A stretch of 64,000 nucleotides of DNA from Clostridia bacterium (GTDB taxonomy: Bacteria > Bacillota > Clostridia > Oscillospirales > CAG-272). Numbering within the stretch: position 1 is the first letter of the stretch; the number at the start of each line of letters is the position of its first letter. A program made the translations under genes and the position numbers. Below are positions 7,014 through 15,685 of the stretch, piece by piece. The notes beneath the pieces were generated by a model. It worked only from the letters and a program-made list of their open reading frames with translations, did not search any database and was not told the origin of the DNA. The stretch is taken from the NCBI GenBank assembly GCA_017453305.1, contig JAFTKJ010000003.1, forward strand, positions 1-64,000, read 5' to 3'.

Positions 7014-10000
7014 TTGCTTGAGCTGAGAAGAATTATCAAAGATTACAAAACGGGAGATTCGAACGTTCGCGCGCTGGCAGGCATCAACCTGCAGTTCCGC
7101 AAAAGCGAGTTCGTTTCTATCCTCGGTCCTTCCGGATGCGGAAAGACCACGCTTCTCAATATCATCGGAGGACTTGACCAATACACCAGCGGAGACCTGG
7201 TGATCGACGGTGTTTCCACCAAGCGGTACAACGATGCCGATTGGGACACCTACCGCAATCACTCCATCGGCTTTGTATTCCAAAGCTACAACCTCATCCC
7301 CCACCAAACGGTGCTGGCAAACGTCGAATTGGCGCTCACCCTTTCGGGCATTTCCCCCAGAGAGCGCCGCACCCGCGCAACGGCGGCTCTGCGTGACGTG
7401 GGACTTGGCAATCAGCTGCACAAAAAGCCCTCCCAGCTCTCGGGCGGTCAGATGCAACGAGTTGCCATTGCACGCGCCCTGGTCAACGACCCCGAGATCC
7501 TTTTGGCGGATGAGCCTACCGGTGCTTTGGATACGCAGACCAGCGTACAGATCATGGAAATTCTGCGCAAGATCTCCAAGCGTAAGCTGATCATTATGGT
7601 CACGCACAACCCCGACCTTGCAAAGGAATATTCCTCCCGTATCATCAGCGTCCTGGACGGCCGCGTAGTGGGAGATACCAACCCCTATTACGGCAGTGCC
7701 GAGGAGCTTGCGCAAAAGAAGCGCAAAAAGCGCCGCAATCCATTCTCCATCCACGCCGAGGACGTTGACCGCTATCAGCTCGGTGGCACGGGCATCCGCG
7801 CCTCCAAGAGAAAAAAGTCTATGTCCTTCTTCACCGCGCTTTCCCTCTCGCTCAACAACCTCATGACCAAAAAAGCGCGTACCTTTATGGTCTCCTTTGC
7901 GGGATCCATCGGCATCATCGGCATCGCGCTCATCCTCTCGGTCTCCACGGGTGTCAACAATTATATCAACTCAGTCCAGCGTGACACCTTGGCAAGCTAC
8001 CCCATCCAATTGATGGCAGAGACCACCGACCTGAGTTCCCTGATCGGCTCGATGATGCAGACCGATGACAGCGAAGAGGAGGAGCGTCCCCTTGATAAGG
8101 TGTACGAGAGCACCATTGTGGTGGAGCTGATGAACTCGCTCAACAGCGCCGAGAAGAACACCAATGACCTCAAATCCTTTAAGAAATATCTGGAATCCAC
8201 CGAGGAATTCAAGCAATACCTGACCGCAATTCAGTATACCTACAACTTTGATTGGAGCGTTTTGACCAAGGACACCGACGGTGCCGTGCTCAAATCCGAT
8301 GCTATGGAGCTCATCAACGCCATCTACGGAGGCGCAATGAATAACAGCACCGCAGGCTCGATGATGGGTAGCATGGGCGGCAGCTCGATGATGGGTGCCT
8401 TTGACGTATGGGAGGAAATGCTCCCCGGCACCGAGGAGGGTGAGCTGGTCAACAACCTGATCAAGGAAGAGTACGATCTCATCCACGGCAAGTGGCCCAC
8501 GGCTTACAACGAGGTACTGCTGGTGGTCAATAAAAGAAACGAGATCAGCGACCTTGCCCTTTATGCGCTGGGTCTGCGCACCGAGGCCGAAATTATGGAA
8601 GCACTGAAGGCTGCCTCCAAGGGTGAGGTGGTCGATACCTCCGAGATGCGCTCCTGGACCTACGAGGAGCTGTGCGACATGGAGTTCCGTTTGTTTTTAC
8701 AGTCCGAGTGCTTCCAAAAGCAGCTGGACGGCACCTATGCCGACATCAGCGACTCCGATTCGGGCTTGAAGTTCCTCTTTGATCACGAAAAGCTTGGAAC
8801 CGACCTCAAAATCACGGGCATCATCCGCCCGAGTGAAAACGCAACCTCCGCTATTCTCAGCGGCACCATTGCATACACCTCGGCATTGACCGAGTACGCC
8901 ATCGAAAAGACCGCGACCTCCGAATTGATCCAAGCGCAGATCGCTTCTCCCAACGTGGACGTTTTGACGGGCAAGCCCTTCAAGTCCGCAGACACGAAGG
9001 AACCCACCGCCGAAGAGAAGAAGGCGGCGATCCTGGCGCACGTTGCCACCATGGACGACGCCTCCAAGCTTGCCATGTTCAAGCAGCTGATCTCCACCCC
9101 CACCGACGAGCAGGTCGCGGCAGAGTTCAACAAACGCATCGAACAGGCAGGTGGATTGCGCAACTTTGCCGTTGCCGCGCTGATGCAAACGCAGGGCATG
9201 TCCTTTGAAGAGGCGCAGGCAGCCATTGCAAACCTGAGCGACGACATGCTGCAGTACACCTTCTATGAATCCTTTAAGGAGGTCTACAAGCAGGAATACG
9301 CCGCCGCAATGAATCAGATGCTGCAGGGCAAGACACCCGAGGAGCTTTTGATGATGATGAACGGCACGCTGGCAACCCTGGACGACAAGAGCTTTGCCGC
9401 TCTTTACGACGAGTATCTCAACGATTACTCCGAATCCACCTACGAAAAGAACCTTTCCCTGCTTGGGAACGTCTCTCTCGATTCCCCCTCCGGCATCAAT
9501 CTTTACAGCGACACCTTTGAAAATAAGGACTACGTCTCCGAGCTGATTGAAAAGTACAACAAAGGCGTAGAGGAAGAAAAGCAGATCTCCTACACCGATT
9601 ACGTCGCGCTCCTGATGTCCTCGGTCACCACCATCGTGGATGCCATCACCTACGTGCTCATCGCGTTCGTTGCCATCTCGTTGGTCGTTTCCTCCATCAT
9701 GATCGGTATCATCACCTATATCTCCGTGCTGGAGAGAACCAAGGAGATCGGTATTCTGCGTGCCATCGGCGCATCCAAAAAGGATATCCGCCGCGTGTTC
9801 AACGCCGAAACGCTGATCGTCGGCTTTGTTGCAGGTGCCCTGGGTATTCTGATCACGCTGGGGCTGAACGTGGTAGTCAATATCATTCTCTTCCACTTTA
9901 CGGGCATTGCAAATCTCAAGGCGGTCCTGCCGCCCGTTGCGGGCTTGATCCTGGTTGGCATCAGCATGGCGCTGACGCTGATTGCAGGCGTGTTCCCCTC

Positions 10001-10049
10001 CGGCGTTGCCGCAAAACGCAACCCTGTGGAAGCTTTGCGCAGTGAATAA
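7014..10049 (+). CDS. MacB-like ABC transporter, ATPase fused to permease
   Basis: A 1011-residue fusion. It starts at TTG, 8 bases after a perfect AGGAGG, and no ATG is nearby. Residues 1-230 are a LolD/MacB-type ATPase with Walker A GPSGCGKTT (38-46), LSGGQMQR (~142), LLADEPTGALD (~162-172) and MVTHNPDLA. A membrane helix at ~280-310 (FAGSIGIIGIALIL) leads into an outward domain of ~560 residues rich in acidic residues. Three helices of the FtsX domain then follow (~870-1000), ending in RNPVEALRSE, the usual MacB-family C-terminus. Such Firmicute fusions act as mechanotransmitters in peptide export or resistance. The very large ectodomain suggests an extracellular partner. A terminator follows; the gene is probably monocistronic. 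Confidence 0.88.
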   Translation: MLELRRIIKDYKTGDSNVRALAGINLQFRKSEFVSILGPSGCGKTTLLNIIGGLDQYTSGDLVIDGVSTKRYNDADWDTYRNHSIGFVFQSYNLIPHQTVLANVELALTLSGISPRERRTRATAALRDVGLGNQLHKKPSQLSGGQMQRVAIARALVNDPEILLADEPTGALDTQTSVQIMEILRKISKRKLIIMVTHNPDLAKEYSSRIISVLDGRVVGDTNPYYGSAEELAQKKRKKRRNPFSIHAEDVDRYQLGGTGIRASKRKKSMSFFTALSLSLNNLMTKKARTFMVSFAGSIGIIGIALILSVSTGVNNYINSVQRDTLASYPIQLMAETTDLSSLIGSMMQTDDSEEEERPLDKVYESTIVVELMNSLNSAEKNTNDLKSFKKYLESTEEFKQYLTAIQYTYNFDWSVLTKDTDGAVLKSDAMELINAIYGGAMNNSTAGSMMGSMGGSSMMGAFDVWEEMLPGTEEGELVNNLIKEEYDLIHGKWPTAYNEVLLVVNKRNEISDLALYALGLRTEAEIMEALKAASKGEVVDTSEMRSWTYEELCDMEFRLFLQSECFQKQLDGTYADISDSDSGLKFLFDHEKLGTDLKITGIIRPSENATSAILSGTIAYTSALTEYAIEKTATSELIQAQIASPNVDVLTGKPFKSADTKEPTAEEKKAAILAHVATMDDASKLAMFKQLISTPTDEQVAAEFNKRIEQAGGLRNFAVAALMQTQGMSFEEAQAAIANLSDDMLQYTFYESFKEVYKQEYAAAMNQMLQGKTPEELLMMMNGTLATLDDKSFAALYDEYLNDYSESTYEKNLSLLGNVSLDSPSGINLYSDTFENKDYVSELIEKYNKGVEEEKQISYTDYVALLMSSVTTIVDAITYVLIAFVAISLVVSSIMIGIITYISVLERTKEIGILRAIGASKKDIRRVFNAETLIVGFVAGALGILITLGLNVVVNIILFHFTGIANLKAVLPPVAGLILVGISMALTLIAGVFPSGVAAKRNPVEALRSE

Positions 10050-10117
10050 AAAAACATGATAAGTGGCTGATTCATTTAGCGCAGAACAAAAACACACAAG
10101 CAAAATAAGAAAAAACG

Positions 10118-10158
10118 AACCGCTTTTTCTGTCGAAAAGATAGAGAAAGCGGTTTTTT
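10118..10158. terminator. Bidirectional terminator
   Basis: AACCGCTTT (10118-10126) pairs with AAAGCGGTT (10146-10154), followed by T-runs on both strands. It serves the MacB-like gene on plus and probably the ABC-DUF1854 unit on minus. A second small dyad, GAAATCC/GGATTTC, follows at about 10166-10183. The rest of 10050-10297 holds no gene. Confidence 0.8.
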
Positions 10159-10297
10159 AAGGTAGAAATCCTTACGGATTTCAATATTTTATGTGTGTTT
10201 TTTAGCCGCGCTCCCACCCTCTGCCGTACCTTTGTACGGCGACGATGGCGGGATCACGTCTTCTGCATCTGAATGACTCAGCCCCTTTATATTCGGT

Positions 10298-12520
10298 TCA
10301 ATCTCCCATCTTGGTCATTTCGCGTTGCGCCATGACAAGACCGTAGTAAATGCCTTGCTTTTCCATCAGCTCGTCGTGCGTGCCGATCTCCGCGATCGAA
10401 CCCTTATCCATCACCACAAGGCGCGTGGCGTTGCGAAGAGTGGAAAGACGGTGCGCAATGGCTATGGTGGTACGCCCCGACGACAACGCCGCGAGTGCGT
10501 CCTGGATCAGCTTTTCGGTCTCGGTATCCAAGGAGGCGGTCGCCTCGTCCAAAATCAAGATCTTGGGATTGTGCAGCAGCGCGCGCGCAATGGAAATGCG
10601 CTGACGCTCACCGCCCGAAAGCGTGTGTCCCTTTTCGCCCACGTAGGTGTTATATCCATCGGGCAGACGGATGATAAACTCGTGCGCCCCCGCCATTTTT
10701 GCCGCTTGGATGACCTCCTCGCGCGTGGCGTTCGGCTTTGCGTAGGTCAGGTTCTGGTAGACCGAGCCCGTGAACAAAAAGTTCTCCTGCAGCACAACGC
10801 CCATCTGTGCGCGCAACGCCTCCTGCGAAATGTTGCGCACGTCGGTACCGTCAATGCAGATCGAGCCCTCGTCCACGTCGTACATGCGCATGATCAGATT
10901 GATCAGCGTAGACTTTCCAACACCCGATTTTCCAACCAGACCAATGAATTCGCCGGGCTTGACGTGCAGATCTACGTCGTGCAGGACCTCGTCCGACTCC
11001 TCATAGCCAAAGGAAATATGATTGATATCGATGTACCCCTGCAAATCGGGGATCTGCTTCTGTTCGCCGTTTTCCACGTCCACGGTCTCATCCATGATCT
11101 CGTACACGCGTGTGAGCGAGGTCATCATGTTCATAAACTGACGCGGAAAATGCATCAGCGACATCAAAGGACCAAACACCATGGAGGCGTAGGACGAAAA
11201 CTGCGACATTTCACCCGCCGTCATCTTGCCGGCAAGCATTTGCGTACCCACGTAATACAACAGCACAAACTCGCCAAAGCCCATCAAAAAGTGGAGCATG
11301 GGCATCAGCACCGCCCAAAAGCGCTCAATGCGCAATTGCAGCTCGCGCTCCTGCGCCGCCATGTTGACAAACCGCTCCTCCTCGCGCTTTTCCATGCCGT
11401 AGGACTTGACCACACGGATACCCGAAAAGATGTCGTGCAGAATGGCACTTCCCTGCGAGTTGACCTGCCAGCGGCGATTGAACATCACGCGCATAAAGCG
11501 CCAGAACATGCGGAACGCCAGCGCCACCAGCGGCATGGGAACAAGAATGAGCAATGCCATAAGCGGATCATACACAAACAATATGACCGAAATGGCAACC
11601 AACAAAAGCAGCTGCTCCAGCATATTGGGAATCTGATTGATCAAAAACTGCTTGATCTGCCGCGTGTCGCCGTTGACGCGCTTCATCAGTTCGCCCGACG
11701 TGCGCGAGGATACGCGCGCGATGGAGAGCTCCTGGATCTTGCGGAACACCGTATCGCGCAAACGCACGATCAGGTTATTGCCCGCAATGGTCAAAAAGTA
11801 GCTGCGCACCACGCCGATCAGGCGGCGCAGAATATTCGTTGCCAACAGCGAAAGCACGATGCCCAAAAAGCCAAGCAAAAAGACGGACGTGACCTCTGCC
11901 TGTGTATTCTGGATGTAATCGTCCACCATGATGCGGTTGATCATGGGAATGATCACGCTCACCCCCGTGCTGATAAAGAACAGAACGACAGAGAGCGCAA
12001 TGCGCCACCATTCCGCCTTTGCCAAGCCGAACAAGCGGCGAATGGCGCGCGTTTTGGAGGCACAGCGCGGACACACGTGCGTGCCGTGCGGATAGGGCTT
12101 TCCGCACTTGGGGCAGATCGCCTCCTCCACCTGCTTCATGCGTGAAAAATCGGCGTCGCCGTAGCGCAGATAATGGTTCATCCGCTTGACCGACTGCCCC
12201 AGCATTCCCTGGTAGCGGTTGTCGGCACGCCCACAGCAAACGATCTCGTCGCTGTCGGCACGGACGTATTCCACGTAGCAGCAGCCCACGCCGTGACACA
12301 CCGAAAGCTGCTTGACGTTTTCGCAGGCTTCGCGCAAATAAAGCGCATCCTCTACGTACACCAGCAATTCGGTCGTCGTCAGAACGGTCACGGTCTTGCT
12401 GCGTTTGGTCGGCTCACGCAGATCCAGATTGGTGGCAAACGCCTCTACAAGCGTCCCCTCCTCGATCTGCGGTGCCACACGTCGAACCTCCTCCAGGAGG
12501 CGCGCGGGAATGTTACTCAT
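10298..12520 (-). CDS. ABC exporter with N-terminal zinc-ribbon extension, DUF1854-associated
   Basis: A 740-residue protein. Residues 1-130 form an extra cytoplasmic domain unlike standard exporters, followed by a four-Cys zinc ribbon at C136, C139, C150 and C153 (CPKCG...CPRC). Then come a six-helix exporter domain (~170-475) and a full ATPase: GKSGVGKST, LSGGERQR, ILILDEATASLD, IAHRLSTL. All catalytic residues are present. It is 11 bases downstream of a DUF1854 gene, which in turn follows a second exporter of the same design. Related ABC/DUF1854 pairs are known next to cyanophycin genes in proteobacteria, but no cyanophycin synthetase is visible here. Substrate unknown. Confidence 0.88.
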   Translation of the reverse strand: MSNIPARLLEEVRRVAPQIEEGTLVEAFATNLDLREPTKRSKTVTVLTTTELLVYVEDALYLREACENVKQLSVCHGVGCCYVEYVRADSDEIVCCGRADNRYQGMLGQSVKRMNHYLRYGDADFSRMKQVEEAICPKCGKPYPHGTHVCPRCASKTRAIRRLFGLAKAEWWRIALSVVLFFISTGVSVIIPMINRIMVDDYIQNTQAEVTSVFLLGFLGIVLSLLATNILRRLIGVVRSYFLTIAGNNLIVRLRDTVFRKIQELSIARVSSRTSGELMKRVNGDTRQIKQFLINQIPNMLEQLLLLVAISVILFVYDPLMALLILVPMPLVALAFRMFWRFMRVMFNRRWQVNSQGSAILHDIFSGIRVVKSYGMEKREEERFVNMAAQERELQLRIERFWAVLMPMLHFLMGFGEFVLLYYVGTQMLAGKMTAGEMSQFSSYASMVFGPLMSLMHFPRQFMNMMTSLTRVYEIMDETVDVENGEQKQIPDLQGYIDINHISFGYEESDEVLHDVDLHVKPGEFIGLVGKSGVGKSTLINLIMRMYDVDEGSICIDGTDVRNISQEALRAQMGVVLQENFLFTGSVYQNLTYAKPNATREEVIQAAKMAGAHEFIIRLPDGYNTYVGEKGHTLSGGERQRISIARALLHNPKILILDEATASLDTETEKLIQDALAALSSGRTTIAIAHRLSTLRNATRLVVMDKGSIAEIGTHDELMEKQGIYYGLVMAQREMTKMGD

Positions 12521-12531
12521 ATGCGTCTCCT

Positions 12532-13086
12532 TTACAGATAAAGCTCGATCTTTTTGTAGCTCTTACGGTCAAGTGCTTCGGTGTCAAGGATCTCAAAGCG
12601 GTTGCCGTTCACATCCAACATAATGATGTGATTGTGTGCGGCACGGATGATGCTTCGATAGGTATCGTGCAGGGTAAAGCTGACGTTTCCGTCGGCGGTG
12701 TGCACCTTCCAATAGGAAAAGCCGTAGCGCTCCTTGATGGAATAGATGCGGTCGATTACAGGCGCGTAGTAGCGGCGCTTGAGCTCCTCGGTCAGCATCT
12801 CGCCCATCTCTCCTTCAAACAGGGAAAGCGAGCGGATGATACCAACCTCCTCCTTGTCCTCGTTCATCACGGAGATGAATTCCCACTCCAATTCAAACGG
12901 GAATTGGCGGCACAAAAACGCGCGCCCCTCGTAGCCCTCGGTCTTGATATGTAAAAAATCGTTTTTCAAATAGAACGAGGCGTTTGCCGGAGTCAGCCAA
13001 ACGGTGACCGAAATTTCCGCCAACGTACGGCTCTTTTGCTCGCCTCCCTCGGGACGCTCGCCTCTCATCCCTCTGTGCGGTCTCAT
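12532..13086 (-). CDS. DUF1854 family protein between two ABC exporters
   Basis: 184 residues, soluble. I chose the ATG at 13086 (MRPHRGMRG), preceded by AAAGGAG and 16 bases after the upstream exporter stop; the longer frame overlaps that gene. Recognisable DUF1854 features are the early VWLTPANASFYLKNDFLHI strand region, an acidic IRSLSLFEGE segment, LTEELKRRYYAPVI and a C-terminal beta-rich part ending RFEILDTEALDRKSY. The family has no known biochemical activity. Its fixed position between two unusual exporters suggests a cytoplasmic accessory subunit that binds the extra N-terminal domains. Confidence 0.82.
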   Translation of the reverse strand: MRPHRGMRGERPEGGEQKSRTLAEISVTVWLTPANASFYLKNDFLHIKTEGYEGRAFLCRQFPFELEWEFISVMNEDKEEVGIIRSLSLFEGEMGEMLTEELKRRYYAPVIDRIYSIKERYGFSYWKVHTADGNVSFTLHDTYRSIIRAAHNHIIMLDVNGNRFEILDTEALDRKSYKKIELYL

Positions 13087-13102
13087 ATCCTCGTCTCCTT
13101 TC

Positions 13103-15364
13103 TTATTCGCTGATGCCTGCACTCTTGAGTGCTTCCTCTTGCAGGGTGAACAGCTTTTTGTAAATGCCGTCCTCCTTTTGCAAAAGAGCCTCGTGCGTGC
13201 CGCGCTCCGCAACCTTGCCGTGCTCAATGACCACAAGCTCGTCTGCGTCGCGCAGGGTGGACAGACGGTGCGCGATCATAATGGTGGTCTTTCCCTTGAT
13301 CAATTCACCAAGCGCCTCCTGGATCTTGCGCTCGGTGCCCGTATCCATGGCGGCGGTCGCCTCGTCCAGAATCAGGATCTTTGGATTTTTCAGAATGGCG
13401 CGCGCGATCGACACACGCTGCCGCTCACCGCCCGAAAGATCCTTGTATCCAAAGCCGATGCGTGTATGATACGCGTCGGGAAGCTTCATAATAAAGTCGT
13501 GCGCACCCGCACATCTTGCCGCCTCGATGACCTCCTCAAAGGTCGCGTCGGGACGTGCATAGCGGATATTTTCCAGAATGGTGCCCATAAAGAGATAGGT
13601 CTCCTGCGACACGATGGCTACGTTGCGGTAGAGTGTGGCAAGCTCCAGATCCTTGACGGGATAGCCGCCAATGCGGATCTCGCCCTCCTCGGCGTCGTAC
13701 ATGCGCATCAAAAGGTTGGCAAGGGTGCTCTTTCCCGCACCCGTGTGTCCCACAATGCCCAAAATATGCCCGTCGGGAACCTCGAAGCTGACGTCGTCGA
13801 TGATCTTCTTTCCCTTTTGATACGAGAAGGAAACGTGATCGAACACCACCTCGCCGCCCAAAGGATCGGGACGCTCGGGGTTCTCCTTTTGCGCCACGTC
13901 GGGCTCGGCATCCATGATCTCAAACAAACGTTGCAGGGCGTTGGAGCAATCTGCCGTCTGGTCGAAGAAGTGCACAAAGAACTCCAGGGGCGAGAAGATC
14001 ATGTTCATGTACGCGATAAAGGTCAGGAGCGAGCCGTAGGTCATGCCTCCAAAGTCGCCGATGATCATCCAGCCGCCAATGCCCCACGCCACGATGTTGC
14101 CGATATAAAGGATCTGATGCGCCAGGGGCCAGGCGTAGTTGGAAAAGAGTGCCTGCGTTTTTTCGCTTGCCGCAAGATTTTGGTTGCGATAGGTAAAGCG
14201 CTTGATCTCCTCCTGCTCCTTGGAAAATGCCTTGACCACGCGCACGCCCGAAAAAACGTCGGCAAGAAAGCCGTTCATTTGCTTGGAGTTGGAGTATCTG
14301 CGCGCATGGTACATTCTTTGACGGCGGTACATCCACTTGATCATGAATAAAAATGCGGGAACGGTGATCAGCGAGATGAGTGCCAGAAGCGGTTGCATGA
14401 TAAAGAGCAGGACCACAAGCACGATGACCTGCACGATGTTGATGAGCATATAAGGGACGCCGTCACAGAAAAAGCCGTAGATGGTGTTGGCATCCTCGTT
14501 GACCTGCGTCATCAATCCTCCCGTTTGTCTGCCCGTAAAAAAGCTGAGCGAGAGGCGCTCGATGGCGGAGAAGATGGTCTTTTTTAAATCGAACACCATT
14601 TTTGCCGCAATGGTGGACGTGATGTAGTTGTTGACCATGGTTGCCAGCATTTTGAGTACGCGCGTGGCAATGATCAGCCCCAGCACCAAAAGGATCTCAC
14701 CGGCAAAGCGATCTACGCCCTCCTTGCCGTAAATGACCTCGTCGTAAAAGAAGCCGCTGGAAAGATAGGGTGCTAAAATGCTCATGGAGGTCAGGAACAC
14801 CAACGAGAGCACCGCCACTGCAAGCGACCACCGATAGCGGAACAAAAAGACCGAAAAGCGGCGGAAGATCTTGCCCTTTTCCATGCAGTGAGGGCAAATG
14901 CGGCGGTTCATATCGGGATAGCGCAAGCCGCACTTGGGGCAGCTCTTGGAGGCGGGATCGTCCTTTTCATCTACCTCAAACGTCTCGCCTGCCGCGATCT
15001 TGTTGGCGTATTTTGCAAAGAGGAACATGGACTCCTTGCAGAAGTTGGTAAACGCCGCAAGCAGAATGGGGGTGTCGTCCTCCCCCATGCGCGCCACAAG
15101 ACGGCCGGAGGACAACAGCTCCTCCACCGCAAAACGCTTCATCTCGCGAATCGGGTGCTCGGCATATGTAAACGGCTCCTCACCCTGCTCCTTTGTGGGA
15201 TGCAAGATCATCAGCCGCGCAGCACTCGCAAAGAGATAGTAATCCCCCACCTCGTGCCAAGGCGTGCGGTCGGCGTGTGCGGCAAGCAGGATCTCCTCCT
15301 TTTGCACGCCGCGTCGCTTTAGTTCCTCAAACAATTCGTCGGGGATGCGATCGATCACAAACAT
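13103..15364 (-). CDS. ABC exporter with N-terminal zinc-ribbon extension (first of pair)
   Basis: A 753-residue homologue of the exporter at 10298. Residues 1-135 are the extra N-terminal domain, followed by a zinc ribbon with C142, C145, C157 and C160. The membrane domain is at ~170-490, and the ATPase carries GHTGAGKST, LSGGERQR, LILDEATAAMD and IAHRLSTLRDAD. Both exporters keep intact catalytic residues, unlike the degenerate pair at 3406. The pair could form a heterodimer with two active sites or two homodimers. It heads the minus-strand unit; its ATG follows GGGAAAGGAGGGACGCGT. The 15365-15487 interval upstream has no clear promoter for it that I can name with confidence. Confidence 0.88.
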   Translation of the reverse strand: MFVIDRIPDELFEELKRRGVQKEEILLAAHADRTPWHEVGDYYLFASAARLMILHPTKEQGEEPFTYAEHPIREMKRFAVEELLSSGRLVARMGEDDTPILLAAFTNFCKESMFLFAKYANKIAAGETFEVDEKDDPASKSCPKCGLRYPDMNRRICPHCMEKGKIFRRFSVFLFRYRWSLAVAVLSLVFLTSMSILAPYLSSGFFYDEVIYGKEGVDRFAGEILLVLGLIIATRVLKMLATMVNNYITSTIAAKMVFDLKKTIFSAIERLSLSFFTGRQTGGLMTQVNEDANTIYGFFCDGVPYMLINIVQVIVLVVLLFIMQPLLALISLITVPAFLFMIKWMYRRQRMYHARRYSNSKQMNGFLADVFSGVRVVKAFSKEQEEIKRFTYRNQNLAASEKTQALFSNYAWPLAHQILYIGNIVAWGIGGWMIIGDFGGMTYGSLLTFIAYMNMIFSPLEFFVHFFDQTADCSNALQRLFEIMDAEPDVAQKENPERPDPLGGEVVFDHVSFSYQKGKKIIDDVSFEVPDGHILGIVGHTGAGKSTLANLLMRMYDAEEGEIRIGGYPVKDLELATLYRNVAIVSQETYLFMGTILENIRYARPDATFEEVIEAARCAGAHDFIMKLPDAYHTRIGFGYKDLSGGERQRVSIARAILKNPKILILDEATAAMDTGTERKIQEALGELIKGKTTIMIAHRLSTLRDADELVVIEHGKVAERGTHEALLQKEDGIYKKLFTLQEEALKSAGISE

Positions 15365-15487
15365 ACGCGTCCCTCCTTTCCCGTTCGGTTTTTAACGGTT
15401 TGATTGTATCACGGGGTGTCGGCAAAGTCAAGCAACCGTTGGTTGACCCACTCCCCTTTTTATGTACCCTCCCGCAGGAGGGCAACG

Positions 15488-15637
15488 TCAGCGCTCGTTC
15501 TGATTGTTCTGCGCCTTGTTTTGGTTTTGCTGATTCTTGTTTTGGTTCTGTTGGTTCTTACTCTGTTGATTTTGATTCTGATTGTTCTGATTCTGATTGT
15601 TTTGATTCTGATTCTTGTTTTGGTTGTTGTTTTGCAT
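15488..15637 (-). CDS. Asn/Gln-rich 49-residue microprotein
   Basis: An open frame starting at ATG 15637, 9 bases after a strong AAAAAGGAG, and ending at TGA 15488-15490. The 49 residues are almost only Asn and Gln (starting MQNNNQNKNQ), with a few Lys, one Ser, one Ala and a C-terminal NER. Codons alternate AAC/AAT and CAA/CAG, so it is not a simple DNA microsatellite, which argues that the protein sequence is selected. It lies 48 bases downstream of the 461-residue membrane protein on the same strand. It is too short for most gene finders. Function unknown; it resembles a prion-like low-complexity peptide. Confidence 0.6.
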   Translation of the reverse strand: MQNNNQNKNQNQNNQNQNNQNQNQQSKNQQNQNKNQQNQNKAQNNQNER

Positions 15638-15685
15638 AATGAGCACTCCTTTTTGATTTTGGGTACGTGCTTATTATGCCTCGCA

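Noticed and set aside
10325..12145. 606-codon open frame opposite the ABC exporter
   Set aside because: Antisense shadow; His/Arg-rich pattern typical of the reverse of ABC genes.
10298..15364. Cyanophycin metabolism locus
   Set aside because: DUF1854 and ABC genes alone are not enough; no cyanophycin synthetase or cyanophycinase is seen.
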